A stretch of DNA of 64,000 bases. Origin: Parus major. Lineage: Eukaryota > Chordata > Aves > Passeriformes > Paridae. The stretch is taken from contig NC_031776.1 of assembly GCF_001522545.3 (NCBI RefSeq), positions 29,558,629 to 29,622,628 on the forward strand, written 5' to 3'. Positions within the stretch are counted from its first letter, which is position 1. Each line of letters starts with the position of its first letter. The translations under genes were made by a program, and so were the position numbers. The notes beneath the pieces were generated by a model. It searched no databases and was not told the DNA's origin. It saw nothing but the letters and a program-made list of their open reading frames with translations. Shown piece by piece: positions 25,100-36,200 of the stretch.

Positions 25100-28000
25100 A
25101 TTCCCGAGATATAGAATTCTCTGGTGATGAATTGAAAATATGTTTTGGTCATATCAGTATCCAATGTATTGATGGTTGGGATCTAAAGGATTTATCTGTC
25201 TGCACTTTTCCTTTCCTGGCCCAGGTTTGTAATGTCTGTAAATCTCTACAATCCTGCTGATATCAGTACACCAGACTGATTTGGTGGGCTGGCTTTTTCA
25301 AGGCTATTCAGATGTTTACACATTCCTAAGGACCTCAGACTAACACAAACCACTATCTGAACTTCTGCCTGTGCCTCCTCTGTACAAGAGGAGGGTTTTA
25401 TTCTGGTGCCAGGCATAAAAGGGCTGTGTCAGCATATCCAGATACCTGTCTGGAGGTAAAGAGACCTCCTCAGTGCCATGTGCTGTAAGAAAATGCAGTT
25501 CTGAAACTGAGTGCACTTGGGGGAACCCAGGGTTGTAAGAAGAAAAAATTCTAATTCCATGCTGTTGTAATATTTAGCTGTTGATTTTGATCTCTTGAAG
25601 CTACTCATGAGGAAGGTCACACATTTTCACTGAGTGCAAAATTTAGAAAGTTTTTGATGGACGTGTCCCAGTTTTAAGTGACAATTTAATAGTAATTTAA
25701 ACTGAGAATTGGTCTTCAGCCCTACTGCAGAATCTGTTGTGAAAATAGGTTATGAAGACTAGAAATCCTTTAGGGCAAAAATGCAATGCAAAAATACTGT
25801 TTCAGTTTAAATTGTGAATGTTTAAACTCAGGCATGTCAATGGATAGAGGTGGGAGGGATCTCTGCAGCCAGAGCTCACCTCACTGGGGATGTGTTTCTC
25901 CTACTGAACTGCTTCTACTGCTGCTCCCTACACCAGGTTCTTCTTAAAATGTATTCTTTATTCAGAAATATCTTGCCTGCCATCACTGGGCTTATAACTT
26001 GTGCTTAAACTGACAACTCAGCTGAGGCTTCTGGGTAATAAATATATTAATATCAGGACAACATCAGAAATCTCATGCATTTAGCTGGAAAACAATTTGT
26101 GCTGTGGCTTTGGGAAAGGACAGAAAGTTAATTAGCTTTTTGACAAAATGGTTTTTAAAACTCAGTACATCACTTATTACCAACAAGCAACAAAAGCACA
26201 AAGGAAAATAATTAAAGGCACGGAGCAGTCATTAGAAGTTCCTGCACTTCAGCATTGAGCTCCATTGTCAGTGCTCAGTGAGAGCTGGCTGCTCTCCTCA
26301 GTCAGGAAGATGGAGGTCAAGTGGAAATGGCACTTTTGGATGCTTTCTGAGAGCAATTTGCCATTTCTACTGCTCCCAAAGTTTCACATTCTGGCTGCTA
26401 AGCTTCATTTAAGAGATCAAATCTAGAACACAATATTTTATATTAAAATTGTGGGGGAAAAAAATCCACGGCAGCAGATGGAATAATTTTATTTAATAAT
26501 GTGATTTATTAAAATTTCATAGGAAAATCCTGGTCCACCTGTTGAAACTCTCTATTAGTGGAAATCTAGTTATCAATACTTATGTGGGAACCTGACACAG
26601 GGATGTTTGCTCACAGTGAAGAAATCTGTCCTTATTTTAGTGCTTGACAGTCAAGTTAATGCCTTTTATTAATTTGCAAATGTTCAAATGAAATGTGATT
26701 ATTTATTGATGTACAAGAGTGTCTATTCATGCAGTATTATTATTATTGTTATTGGTATTATCATCTTTTATTTGCTGACTGTCTTCAGTATGTCTGACAT
26801 TTAAAGACTTACAAATCTCTTCATTAAATGATTTGACCTTCCACCTCTCAGAGGAGACAGAGCCTCTGCAATTCCAGCAGCGAGGTGACTCAGACATCCA
26901 GCTCAGCTAGAAAAAGTCATCTCTGTCTATGGTTTGCACTTTCTCAGTCAACAGAAACTCCTGAGGGTGTTGGATTTTTAGGATTTTCTTCCATAATCTT
27001 GGGAAAAAATAGTTATAACTGACTTTTCTCTGCTCTTTCTTAAGCTGGAAAATATCAGGACTTAAAAGTCGGAGGGTGAGATGATTTTTGCTCTGAAACT
27101 GAACCCTCAGATGATGAGTTCTGAGCCCTCCATCATCTAACTGACAAGGGGTGATGGTTCTGTCTGATCTTGAGCTTCCCCTACAACTTTTAGAGCTGCT
27201 CTCATGCTTGATTTTCTTCTCTTGCCTAGGATTCTTGGTCTAGGATTCACCCACATTGTTATCTTACACTTTCTATACAAAAAAACAAAGCCCTCCAAAT
27301 GGACCAGGAGTCCAGTGGATTTCCAGTGGCCTATTTTCTCCTTTTCCCTGCCAACACCTGCCCTCTGGACTGGTTTGTATCTCATATCTCTTGTCTGCAG
27401 GCTGTGATGGGTAATTTGCACAGGAGGGAAGGTTCACCACTCCTGGTTTCACACACAGCTACGTGAAACCAAAATGACTTCATCTTAAGAACTCAGAATT
27501 GGGTGTTAGAGGTTATTTTGCAGTTGAAATGCTCATCTCTCAGTTTTTGACCCAGGCAGACATTGCTTTATATTATTTATGTTTTATACCACCTTCCAAA
27601 GGAGAATATTAAAATCATTAGTCTTTTCCCTTTAAATTAAAATGTAGGTTGAAGCACTGCCTTCTGCATTAACCCAAAGTGCACATGACTTCATCTGTAT
27701 CCTGAGATTTTTTCTGCTTCAGTTCAAAGGTTAATATTCATCCTAATCTCTCTTCCAATTGGCTCTGTGAGGTAACCTGTTGCAGATCTTTGCACACTGA
27801 GGGGAAAAATAAAATCCCCAAAAAAGGAGCACAAGGATTGCTTCCATGTCTGTAAATTCTCTCCAGTGGAAAATAATCCTTCTCCTAGAAAAGGATGGTG
27901 TAGAACAGTCCATATGTTTATCCTGGCTCTCAGTTCTTCCTGCCATGCATGTTGTATGAATGTTGTAGCTGCTTTCCAAGGAAAGAGAGAATCTTGCTCA

Positions 28001-28239
28001 GTTATTCCAGGTCTCTCCTCTCTGTCCTCATGGTGATATTAAATACTCCACTCAAAAAAACTTATGGGCTTCAGCAGAGTAAGGCCAATGTGTCTATTAA
28101 ATTGTTCTTTGCAATGTGAGAGCTAAAGAAATGCAGTTAGTTCCAATATGAAATTATGATTGCTGCTGGAGTGAAGTGCACTTTCAAAGCAGAGAGAAAA
28201 TGGCCAGAAGTGATACAATCTCTTAAACTGTTTAAAATT
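25100..28239. other. Noncoding stretch, no supported gene
   Basis: AT-rich noncoding DNA with a short imperfect (TTA)n microsatellite at about 26735-26762. Small open frames at 25429-25620 (-), 27137-27421 (-), 27204-27407 (+) and 27743-27979 (-) have no support. Confidence 0.5.
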
Positions 28240-28800
28240 AACATATTGTACTAAACCAAAATTAGGCATAATTGTAGCTCTTAATATAACCTGTCAAGAG
28301 ATGTTTTAATGAGCTCCGTTCCAATACTGCTGCCAAAGAACGATATTTTTGTTTCCTATTCTATTTCAAAATGTAAATTCAAGCTTTGAAAAATTATTTT
28401 TTAATATTAGTAATATGAATAGTGATGTTTGCAAGGACAATAGTCATCCTAATTTCACCTGATATAGTTGCTCCACATTTTTTTCTTCATGGGAACAGAT
28501 TCTAAACCCCAAAATAGTGCAGAAATGCTTTGCAAAACAGAAAAAGTGTTTTGAGTTTTCTTTTGTGGTAAAAAAACCAAAATAATTAATCATACTTGAG
28601 ATGCAAAACTCGGTAGATTATTAAATACTAGTTACTTAATAAATTCTTTTTTGACAGGGTAGTAAGCACATGAAGTTCTTTTAAAAACTGCATAAAAGTT
28701 CTCGGACAAGTAGTCTATAGATCTATTTTTATTATGGAAGCTTAATTAGTGCAAAAAGTAAGACAGCATCATAAATTACTTAAAACAGATTTTTCAGTTA
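28240..28800. promoter_or_regulatory. Possible conserved noncoding blocks, AT-rich
   Basis: Two AT-rich blocks (28240-28470 and 28590-28800) keep isolated CpGs at 28317, 28341, 28611 and 28703. They contain several homeodomain-type cores (AATTAATC, CTTAATTAG, GTAATTAAAATTAATT). They are not low-complexity and contain no recognised repeat. Such texture is typical of conserved enhancers, but no conservation evidence is available here. Confidence 0.2.
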
Positions 28801-29981
28801 GTAATTAAAATTAATTTGGTCAACACAGATCATGGTTTTCTTATTTACTGTGTCTGAGTTATTTTTCCCTCAATATTTGCAGGGAGCTCCCTGCTGGATC
28901 TGTATGTACCACTAAACATCTTGTTCCTCTACTGGTCTGTGCATTAGTACTCCTGGTCTGTTCTGTTTAATTCTCTAAATGGACTTCTAAAATCATTTTA
29001 CAGGGGCTTCTTTACTGCTGAGGAATTTGCACAGACAAATTTTATAGTCTATTTTCTCATCATGAGGATAACATAAAGTAATTCTTTTTGAACAGCAACT
29101 TGTTGGGGAAAAGAGGAAAGAATCACAGGGAGGTCTTTGTGAGGATTAAATCCAATTTCTGTCTGTTCCATTGGAAGTTGCATATCTGTACAAATAAATC
29201 TGCAATACAGTGAAAAGAAAACAGATGTTGTGCAAATACCAGCACTGCTTAAAAAGGCATTATAGCAGAATAGAACTATATTTTCTATAGAACTATATGG
29301 GATTCAAATTGAATGGACCAGTGGTGGAATCCCTCACACAAACTGAGCCTGTGAAACTGAATAAGGTCAAACAGAAGAACCCATTTAGGATGTTATTTAA
29401 TTAAAGTTTCATCACTGAGGGCCACAAGTTTCAAGAAATAATAAGGAAAGTTATGCACTCTCAGGAGTGTAGTGCACACCTTCAGCAGTAGGAATAATCT
29501 CCACACAAATTACTTTCTAGATATCATTAGGGGAATATTGGGCAGTACATTTGTTATTCTGTGGAAATCTGGGTATCTCCAAGGACAGATTGCTAAACAG
29601 TGGATATTTATGTGGAAACAATCCAATATATCTGATAGTCAGGAGATTTTTGTGCCATAGTTATCCAAGACTTCTCTCTAAACAGCCAATCTAATGCAAA
29701 AACACTTTTGGTAAGTTTGTTTCTCAAATAAAGGTATTCCCAACAAACAACAGAGATATTCCTAGGCTGCAATGTTTATATATTTATTACAAAGATAAAG
29801 TTGAGAAATTATTAAAAGACTTTATTTCCAGTTAGAAAGCCTGTAGCTAAGTCATCTGTCCTGTATTCTATCATAGATGTATCAAAGGCTTTTCAGCATC
29901 AAAGAGTGTGGCTGCAGTAATTCTTTTACCCTGTGTTCTTTGATGTGTTTTCTAGATTGTGATATTTTCTGTGGCTAACAT

Positions 29982-30020
29982 TTTCCATCAAAAAACAGCC
30001 TGACACTTTCCATCAAAAAA
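29982..30020. repeat. 14-bp direct repeat, 25-bp period
   Basis: TTTCCATCAAAAAA occurs exactly at 29982-29995 and at 30007-30020. It is a small duplication lying about 50 bp upstream of the candidate exon at 30072-30190. Confidence 0.75.
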
Positions 30021-30071
30021 GGACAGATGATGAATTCCCAAAGACCTTTAGCTTTCCTTACACCTTTGCAG

Positions 30072-30190
30072 ATGGATTCTCCTGCAGAAATTTACTCAAA
30101 ATACAATGACCACAGTCCTGAATTTAATGTCGTGGTTAGGGATCCTCTGATCTTCAGCAGTTTGGATGCTTACAGTTACCATCTGCACAG
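30072..30190 (+). CDS. Candidate internal exon, product unknown
   Basis: A pyrimidine-rich tract (TTTCCTTACACCTTTGCAG, ending at 30071) gives a good splice-acceptor match. It is followed by 119 bp open in one frame and a donor match CACAG|GTACAT at 30190-30191. The translated segment reads like protein (for example EFNVVVRDPLIFSSLDAYSY), but I do not recognise a family. The first codon is ATG, so it could also be a first coding exon with an upstream noncoding leader. No partner exons could be assigned, and a chance acceptor, frame and donor in 64 kb of AT-rich DNA is quite possible. The frame stays open for about 50 bp past the donor, so the donor is not forced by a stop. Confidence 0.2.
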
Positions 30191-30239
30191 GTACATAAAA
30201 ACAAAGAGAAAGGTTTCTGTTATTTGTTGTGGTTTTTAA

Positions 30240-31039
30240 TATTTAAAAATGGATTTTCATAGTTACCAGTGTAATTCATTAGTTTTTTATGGTATCTCTT
30301 AATTTTGTTTCTTTGAAGTAGCAAAACAATTTAGGGACTTCTGTTCTTCATGAACTAGAGCATTTTTTCTATCAAGCTGCAGACAAACATACCAAGGGTT
30401 GGAATACTGAGTGATTAAATGAGTATTAGTGTTAACAGAAATTAATGAAGACGTATCAGACTTATTCCTCATTCAGGGGGAAATATCACCAGTTTTAGAA
30501 TTAACATTTAGAAAGGTGGATCAGAATAAAATGGGGGAAAGTAATGGCACATTCAGCATTGCATTTAGACATCAGACTCCTTAATAACCCTGAGAAGAGC
30601 TCAAACATTTAATAAAAGTTTAAAATAGGCTTCCAGAAAGTGAAAAGGTGTTAACTGGTGATGAGAAAAAAAGGTAATCTACTGGTTTTATGTCCTAATA
30701 GAAGAACTGGCACGAGATCTGAGAATGTAAGTGTTAGCAAGGAACAGAACAGTGAACTTCAAAAACGTTCTAAAATTATCAGTGTTTATTAGAATGCATG
30801 GAAAGTGATCATGAGCTTAAATTATCAAGAATGAAGGAAGAAAAAGAAGAAATGTCTGAAAGTCATGTGAGAAAGCATTACTGAGTTTCAGGTTGCTGTG
30901 CTTGATCTGGGCACCTAAAACTGCTCTGGTTTGGCTCTGTAAGTGTTTCTCTCCCAGCAGCTGACAGGAAAAATTGCCAGGCCAGGGAACCTGTGAGACA
31001 GTCTGAGCTGTTTGCTGTCTTGGGAAAGAGAAAACATTG
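30240..31039. other. Noncoding stretch, no supported gene
   Basis: AT-rich DNA with no recognised repeat or gene. Open frames on the minus strand at 30817-31120 run into the 3' end of the adjacent CR1 element and are not genes. Confidence 0.5.
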
Positions 31040-31514
31040 AATAAAATCATGGGAGCATTTCGGTTGGGAAAGACTTTTAAGGTCACTGAGTCCAACCATT
31101 AACTCAGCACTGTCCTCCACCAGACCATGTCCCCAAGTGCCACATCTACACAGCTTTCAAATACCTCCAGGAACAGCGACTCAGCCACTTCCCTGGCCAG
31201 CCTGCTGCAGGGCTTCAGAACCCTTTCAGCAGAGAAGTTTTTTTCTAATATCCAGTCTAAACCTCCTCTGGTATAGCATGAGGCCATTTCCTCCTGTGTT
31301 AGTGCTTGTGACTCGAGAGAAAAGGATGGCCCTGCACCTGGCTGCAGCCTTCCTCCAGGGAATTTTAGAGCAGAGGTCTCTCCTGAGGCTCCTTTTCTCC
31401 AGGGTAAACACCCCCAGCCCCCTCAGCTACCCCCATCAGACCCTTCTCCAGCTCCATTTCCTTCTCTGGGTACTCTCAGTGTCTTTACTGTCATGAGGGA
31501 CACAAAAGTGAACA
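31040..31514 (-). mobile_element. CR1 LINE, 5'-truncated copy with ORF2 C-terminal remnant
   Basis: On the + strand this is the reverse complement of a CR1 3' end. It begins with a GGTTGGGAAAGAC...GAGTCCAACCATTAA block. It then runs through the AAATACCTCCAGG, CCACTTCCCTGG and GAGGCCATTTCCTCCTGT blocks, and ends in TCTCCTGAGGCTCCTTTTCT and an ACACAAAAGTGAACA block. On the minus strand it encodes the C-terminal tail of the CR1 reverse-transcriptase polyprotein, including GNGLMLYQRRFRLDIRK and, in another frame, GGLDWILEKNF, REVAESLFLEVF and VDVALGDMV. The two pieces lie in different frames and overlap at 31226-31287, so the copy carries a frameshift, most simply in the T7 run near 31240. It is 5'-truncated at about 31514, as is normal for CR1, and is inactive. 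Confidence 0.95.
31099..31411 (-). pseudogene. CR1 ORF2 C-terminal fragment, frameshifted
   Basis: This is the coding remnant inside the CR1 copy. It is the region after the reverse-transcriptase catalytic core, ending near the natural ORF2 terminus. The upstream part (31226-31411) reads through LDIRKK and the downstream part (31099-31287) continues with ILEKNFSAERV in a shifted frame. The endonuclease and catalytic reverse-transcriptase segments are absent. Only the tail of the protein is present, so no activity is possible. Confidence 0.85.
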
Positions 31515-33047
31515 GATGATGATGTTCATTTTCACAATCTTGATATATGTTTTAGTCATTTAGAAATAATCACAAAAAAGCTGCTTAGGAATTAATTTTT
31601 CATTTTTCAGCAGGATTCACTGTCTGCTCTGTCCCATTCTCAAGTTTAAAATGACTTTTGGATGCGTTGTTCCTAACTGCTTGCCTTATTACCTAAATTA
31701 CTGTCATTTGTCAGACTGTAAGGTTTTTTTTAGTTCCCTTAATGAATACAAACCTCAACCCCCCAAGGAATGACCCCAAATAATGACTTTCAGGTTCCTT
31801 CTGCCTACCTACCTACCTTTTTTTAATTGCATATATTTCTCCTGAAAGCCTCACTATGACCTATGTTTTAGCTGTGTTTATAAAATGTGGATTAAATAGC
31901 AAATGTCTCCCAAGCCAGTGTTTTTAAGGAAGATGTGAATATAAACACTTCCTAAACTTAGGAGTTTCCTAAACTTCTGAATCAGTGACATATTGATACA
32001 GAGGCATTATCCATATGTGTTCTATTGCCTGGATGTTGCAGTGGATTGTTTCCTTAGTACTTTTCTACACTCCAGGGTGCAAAAGTGCCCTGAAAATATT
32101 AGCTGATATTCTGGGCTAAGTACAGAACAGGTATAGAATTCTCTCCTCCAAAACCTCTAATAAAAATCATTCTAATATACTTATATACAACTTTCCTTGC
32201 TCCTCTATGTAATCACAACACTAAACACTATCTCCCTAAATTTCATTACTCAGTGTTGGCATTGTAAGGAAGTGAAAATTCCTGTTAATGTAGGTTAAAA
32301 GAATACAGCTTAGTAAATCTGAAGGCTATGGTTTAAAGAGGAGGAACAAATCACAGCGAAAAGGGGACTGTCTGAAGCATTCAATTCCAAGATTTTTGTC
32401 TTTATCTGAAATATTCTTTCTTTGATACAGAGTAAAATAGTGAAAGCATGGGAAGTAATATCAAGACCAATGTTCAGGCTGGAGCTTATTTCTTTAACTA
32501 GGACAAAATATGAAAAACTATTTCCTTCTAAAGTAAAATGAATTTAACATTACATGCATCTGCTAAAATGTAACAGTTAACTAAATGGATGATACCATTC
32601 TTTTTCATAAAAGTGCTACACCCAATGTATAGTTATTTTTCTGGGACAGGGAACTACTCTGATCTGAGCTAGTTTTTTATCACAACTAATTCATTGCTGT
32701 TCCAGAGTTTGATCTCAGTGAGTCAAATATTTCTGGTTTTGATAACCTCTAAAACCTCTCACCTTCAGAGGAAGGTAAGAATTGCTGCCACTGTTGTCCA
32801 TAGGCAATAAAGTCAGGATAAAAATCCTCCTTAGGATTCACAGATTCCTGAAAGAGAAAGGGAAACTTGGAAGTGGATATTTTAAATAAACACCTTTGCC
32901 TTGACTTAGATTGAATACTTGTATTGCACCAGTGTTTTTCCACAGAAGAAATAGAGTGAGGCATCCTTTGGGGTGCAGGGCGCTGCTCTACCTTCTCTAG
33001 ATGGCTGGTAAAAAGGAAAAGAATGGTTCATGGCTAATTCCCCCCTT
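31515..33047. other. Noncoding stretch, no supported gene
   Basis: AT-rich sequence with a short (CTAC)n-like run at about 31804-31817. The small open frame at 32749-32964 (-) has no support. Confidence 0.5.
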
Positions 33048-33175
33048 GGTCCCTGCAGGATGGGCCTTTGAGGAAGGGCTGTGCAGGGCAGTCCCTCGGG
33101 GTGTGCCTGTCCCAGGGTGGGTCACCCGCGGCTGCAGACACGGAACACCCAGCACAGGCCACTTTATCCAAACAC
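33048..33175. other. Small GC-rich, CpG-containing patch
   Basis: This stretch is clearly richer in G+C than its flanks and holds CpGs near 33097, 33128, 33130 and 33141, with ACCCGCGGC at its centre. An open frame (33001-33228, +) crosses it but encodes nothing recognisable. It is too short for a conventional CpG island. It could be a repeat fragment I do not recognise or a biased-gene-conversion hotspot. Confidence 0.4.
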
Positions 33176-33234
33176 AGCTGAATCTTCTACCAAATCCAAA
33201 CAGTGTCCATGGTAGAACAGCTGTTTAAGCCCTC

Positions 33235-36200
33235 CACATAGGCATTATTTGTTGAAAAGCAATTCATAAATGCAGTTCTGCTGCTTGATGTTCATTTTGT
33301 GATAAAGCTGCTGATAAAGATTGGATACCAGCATATCATGCTTCAGTCAAAATATAAAGGTTCTTAATTTGAACATCAGGTCTTCACAGTCCCTGCTGAC
33401 CTTTCAGCCAGAATCTGCAACATTTTGTAGCTCTTAAGTTGAATATTATAAAAATAAAACTGCTGATAGGAAAATGCTTTTCTCCCTCTTGATGCCCTCA
33501 AGATATGTTTCAAGTCTTCTTTGTAATCTTTGATTTTTTAAAAATCTTGTTGAAGAAGGAATCTGAGGAGCAGTGTGGTAGGGGAAAAGGGAAAACAACT
33601 AATCAATACTTTTAAACATAAAAAAGTCTCTTCCCTCAGGTTTCCCAAGATATTTTGCATTGGCCCTGCAGAAATTAATGAAAACCTCTCCAGTACACTG
33701 AACAGGATTAGGGTTCACTTCCGTGCTGAGTGCTTTTGAAACTCCTTTCCCATCTCTTAGCAGTGACCTTAATTTTCCTTTCCCTGAGTGGGTAAACAGC
33801 TTTAAAAAGCCTTGTGAGAAGCAGAACACAGACCTGGCAGGCTATTTGCCCACTTCCTGTAGGAAAGTGTAGAAAGAGGCAGCCAGACCACCTGCCATTG
33901 CTTAAATCACTCTGACTATTAGGTTAATTTTAATTCACTTAAGTTCATCCATGTCTGTCTTTCTTTTTCCACCCAGATAAGCAGAGGAAACAGGTGGAGG
34001 CTTTTATTACTGTAATTAGATGTATCTTAGCAGTGTGTGAGGCAGAGAAGACTGTGGAGGAGGATGGCATTTCATGCTGGGGTAGGTGAGTACAAGTTCA
34101 CTACCCTTGCATAATGTGGTAATTTTAATGGTGTCAGCACTGATCAGACTCTGCAATATACAGAAATGGGGTAGTTTTTTTATTGTGAATGATAAAAAAG
34201 CAAGCTCTATAGTAGTAAGTCCTCACACTGGCATATGAAAGACAACTTTTTTCTCCAGTAACCTTTGTAAAGCTTCAAAGCTGCCCTGAAACCTTCATCA
34301 CTTTGAAGTCCAGCAGCATTTTGGCACAGTCTTCAATGTTCTGGGTTCCCCTTTTGGGCATCCCCTGCAGAGGTGCCAGAAAACACCTCCATTTCATTTT
34401 CCTCCTGGGAGCCTCACACAAAAATCTAATCAATGTGTCTGTTGTTCTAATGCATTAAATTACTGAGGTTAAAAAAAAATGGAGTGTAACACATTTTTAA
34501 AGACATTAATTATCCTTGACTTCTCATTTCTGTCACTGTGCTCTTATGGAGGAGGCCCTGTCTGTACAATATGTGATCTCTTCTATCACTGTTGTCAATG
34601 CTTGACAAACTACACAGAATATTAATAAATATTTTAGGAGTTTAAATTGAAGATCATTTTCACAGGAATTTTTAAGACTATGATGGATACCTTTAGTAAT
34701 TTTGTCTTTGAAGTTAGATTTCCTGTGTTTATTCACCCTTCTGGTTTTGTCTGTTTACACACAATAGAGAGGAGATTGCATTTTGAAATCCTATTGAGAT
34801 TAATCCTATTTAAAAGTCATAGACATTTATTCAGTAGCATTAACAAGTGTTTGTCAAATTAATATTTAGATGTAATAAAGTTTATGCTGCTTTACACTCA
34901 TAAAAGATATGTGCACTCAAGTTAGTGATAGTAATATCAAATATGACACTAGAAAGAGTATGGGACTGAAAACTGAAGAGCTTAGTGTTTATTGGTTGAA
35001 TAATGAGTTGATTTAAAGACTCATTTCCCCTGATATTTAAGTGCCTTTAATGCTCTGAACTCTCAGTGAGAATGATGGCTGTTGTAACAAAGTAAAACAG
35101 AAAACAACAAACAGACTGCTACAGATCCTTTCAAGAAAATTAAAAAATCTCTTCCTTTCTCATTGCCTATAGAAAAATGAACTTTTAAAAATAGCTTCAT
35201 TAGTCCCTTTTCATAGCAGGGAACCTTTGCTCAGAAAAACTTATCTATGGACAAAAAAATAATTGTTAAAAAAAAGCAAGCAGTATTTTATCTGACAGGC
35301 AAAATCATAGATGATATCTTTGTATTTTCTAAATATGAATCAGTAAAGTATTTGGCATTTCATAGCTTTAAACTCAGGGTAAATGCTTTCAGCAGAAATC
35401 AGTCTTTTAAGAAACAGCAGTTATAAACCTCATTCTGCTTTCCCAGCAATCATGCTGATGTCAACTCTGAAATATCACAGAGGAACCAAAATTCTCATTC
35501 TTCTCAGTAACAGGACCCTGGCCAGGAGAACACAGGTAGTGATCTTTGATTTTGGAGACTTGGCATGTGATCCCTTCCTTCCCAGAGGTTTATTTCAGTT
35601 TATAGGATGGTGAACCATCAGTGTGAAGGTGGAACACCTCATAGGAGTATTTGAAGGCCTTGTATGTACTTACAAGTCCTTGGAGCTTTTCCTTGAAACC
35701 TTATGAACCTCATTTCTGTCATTCACCAGTTAAAGGAAATGTGTTTGTAAAACATTTGAAAAGCCATTTGGCCTAAGCCCTAAGCATATGAAGCAAAGGA
35801 AATATTATGGTGTTATTGGTTTAGAATCCCTCAGTTTTCCCCCACATGTTTTCCATGGTCCTTGTAGCTGTTTTTAGTTTTCTATAATTATATTTTAGTT
35901 TTACATTTGTAGTTTTCTATGTTCCTACAATTAGTCTTAATAATTTAATCTGTGAGCTCTGTGACTTTTACCCACCCTTTACTTCTTCTTGCCTTTCCAA
36001 GCTATGTTGTAAAATTCATAAACCTAGTAAATTAAAAACAGATTCATATGCTTTGCACTTGAGCTGAAGACTTTAAGTATGACAATTCAATTAATATGAA
36101 ACATGTTAAATATTTTATTTTACCTTAATGAGTGCCATGTTCCTCCCTCTCTCCCTTGCTCTCTTTCAGCCAAGTGAAACAAGAACATTGTTTTCCTCTT

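Noticed and set aside
33001..33228. GC-rich patch as a promoter CpG island
   Set aside because: Too short and with too few CpGs for a conventional island; no transcription-start or exon signal nearby.
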